DNA of 64,000 nt from Chloroflexota bacterium (GTDB lineage: Bacteria; Chloroflexota; Limnocylindria; Limnocylindrales; CSP1-4), in NCBI GenBank assembly GCA_017853275.1, contig JAFMJV010000001.1, positions 90,286 to 154,285 on the forward strand, given 5' to 3'. The position numbers and the translations under genes were made by a program. Shown one piece after another: positions 63,097 through 64,000 of the stretch. The notes beneath the pieces are model-generated. The model was not told where the DNA came from. It made no database searches and saw only the letters and a program-made list of their open reading frames with translations. The stretch's first letter is position 1. Each line of letters starts with the position of its first letter.

Positions 63097-63525
63097 ATGC
63101 GTCTCGAGGTGACCCGGCGGGGTGCGTACGCGGTGCGCGCGATGATCGATCTCGCTCGGGCGCCGCATGGGACGGTGGTGAGCGCAACGGAGATCGCCCG
63201 CCGCATGGGGGTCCCGCGCGGGTTCCTTCCCCAGGTGATGGGCGACCTCGTCCGCGCGGGGATGGTCGTCCCGCAGCTGGGCAGGGGCGGTGGCTACCGC
63301 CTGGCGGCCGACCCCGCCACGATCACCCTCCTCGCGATCATCGAGGCAGTGGAGGGCGACACGCGCCGCCGCGAGTGCGTCTTGCGTGGCACGGGATGCG
63401 GGAGCGGACCTCTCCCCTGTGACGTCCATGCGACGTTCGCGGCCGCGGAGGAGGCCTTTCGGGCGGAGCTCGGCGGGGAGACCCTCGCCGCCGCCGCAGG
63501 CCGCGGAGCGGGAGGGGAGGGCTAG
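63097..63525 (+). CDS. Rrf2-family iron-sulfur regulator
   Basis: A 142-residue winged-helix regulator: RRGAYAVRAMIDLARAP, VSATEIARRMGVPRGFLPQV (recognition helix), GRGGGYRLA (wing), and three Cys, C94, C101 and C108 (C-x6-C-x6-C), able to hold an Fe-S cluster. Divergence from nirK makes an NO-sensing NsrR-like role likely, although the Cys spacing is one residue longer than in NsrR/IscR types I know. GGGAG precedes the ATG. Its stop shares CTAG (63522-63525) with the response-regulator gene. Confidence 0.83.
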   Translation: MRLEVTRRGAYAVRAMIDLARAPHGTVVSATEIARRMGVPRGFLPQVMGDLVRAGMVVPQLGRGGGYRLAADPATITLLAIIEAVEGDTRRRECVLRGTGCGSGPLPCDVHATFAAAEEAFRAELGGETLAAAAGRGAGGEG

Positions 63526-64000
63526 TAGCTCCCGCCGGGCTTGTGCTTGGCGACGAAGGCGGCCGCCTGCGCACGCCGCTGGAGGTTGAGCTTGGAGAGG
63601 ATCGAGCTCACGTAGTTCTTCACGGTCTTGTCCGAGAGGAAGACCTCCGCCGCGATCTCCTTGTTCGTCTTCCCCTCCGCGACGAGGAGGAGGATCTTCT
63701 GCTCCTGCGCGGTGAGCTGGGCGAGCTCGTCCGTGTAGGCACCCGTGGCGATCCGGCGCACGCGCTCGAGGACCTTCTCGGTCACCGCCGGGTCGAGGAG
63801 CGATTCCCCGCGACCCACCGCCTCCAGGGCGCTCACGAGATCGCGCGCCCGGACCTGCTTCAGGAGATAGCCGCTCGCGCCGGCGACGATCGCGGAGAGG
63901 ACCGCCTCCTCGTCCGGGTAGCTGGTGAGCATCACGACGCGCGTGCCGGGGTGCTCTGCGCGGATCTCCCGGCAGGCCTCGATCCCCGACCCGTCCGGCA
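63522..64000 (-). CDS. DosR/DevR-like response regulator (N-terminus beyond the window)
   Basis: The C-terminal 159 residues of a NarL/FixJ regulator are visible. The receiver end includes PDGSGIEACREIR, VVMLTSYPDEEAV and the signalling Lys in GYLLKQVRARDLV. The LuxR-type domain reads LTAQEQKILLLVAEGKTNKE and then VFLSDKTVKNYVSSILSKLN. The recognition helix KTVKNYVS equals that of mycobacterial DosR as I remember it, where these residues bind GGGAC sites. It probably controls anaerobic genes nearby. The sensor kinase is not in view. Confidence 0.85.
   Translation of the reverse strand, partial: PDGSGIEACREIRAEHPGTRVVMLTSYPDEEAVLSAIVAGASGYLLKQVRARDLVSALEAVGRGESLLDPAVTEKVLERVRRIATGAYTDELAQLTAQEQKILLLVAEGKTNKEIAAEVFLSDKTVKNYVSSILSKLNLQRRAQAAAFVAKHKPGGSY

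Overview
This is a gene-dense, very GC-rich bacterial chromosome segment with short or overlapping gene junctions, many GTG starts and no mobile elements, rRNA, tRNA or CRISPR that I can see. The mix of genes (ThyX, LCP-family protein, NirK with an extra cupredoxin domain, two-gene pyruvate:ferredoxin oxidoreductase, SQR/DsrE/TusA cluster, DosR-like response regulator, recurrent TAnnnT boxes a few bases before start codons) fits a high-GC Chloroflexota (Limnocylindria / Ellin6529-like) genome best. Actinomycetota is the main alternative. The taxonomic call is inference, not something the sequence proves.

Left part (1-12.4 kb): two overlapping secreted proteins, one a matrixin-like metalloprotease. 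A cobalamin riboswitch follows, then btuF-btuC-btuD and a YbaK-like gene. A membrane sulfatase-like protein diverges from a small DPGSGS membrane peptide, a kinase-like/methyltransferase fusion and a DUF4097 lipoprotein. An AI-2E family membrane protein and trpS face left.

Central superoperon (12.4-30.1 kb, all rightward): threonine pathway (hom, thrC, thrB, lysC), biotin ligase birA, an ECF sigma factor with a small membrane partner, then the acetyl-CoA carboxylase and type II fatty-acid genes (accD, accA, a BCCP paralogue lacking the biotin lysine, accC, fabZ, a phosphoesterase, fabF, true accB, fabH, fabG), then an LCP protein with a proline-rich repeat and a GGDEF diguanylate cyclase. BirA would biotinylate AccB. 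AccA/AccD/AccC/AccB make malonyl-CoA and FabH/FabG/FabZ/FabF elongate it. fabD and acpP are not here.

Middle (30.1-43.8 kb): a TPR protein with an acidic tail precedes a 962-residue protein that looks like a degenerate DNA methyltransferase with a zinc ribbon and a nuclease-like C-terminus. This is the least explained pair in the window. After it come a DUF885 metallohydrolase, a class III aminotransferase, an MscS channel, acetyl-CoA synthetase, a DUF4383 protein, moaA, an RDD protein and a purine nucleoside phosphorylase.

Right part (43.8-64 kb): thyX, an MFS transporter, a 67-residue Cys-rich protein and a K+-channel/RCK protein form a leftward operon. Rightward genes encode a TerB-like protein, an alpha/beta hydrolase and a secreted protein. 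The final 13.5 kb is an anaerobic/sulfur/nitrogen-oxide island. It holds an ArsR-controlled DsrE-TusA-DsrE2-TusA-SQR operon, three universal stress domains in two genes, DsbA-like thioredoxin, PFOR split by a CBS protein, a CoA-transferase family protein, NirK, a divergent Rrf2 regulator and the end of a DosR-like response regulator. Together these look like a low-oxygen energy and redox module.
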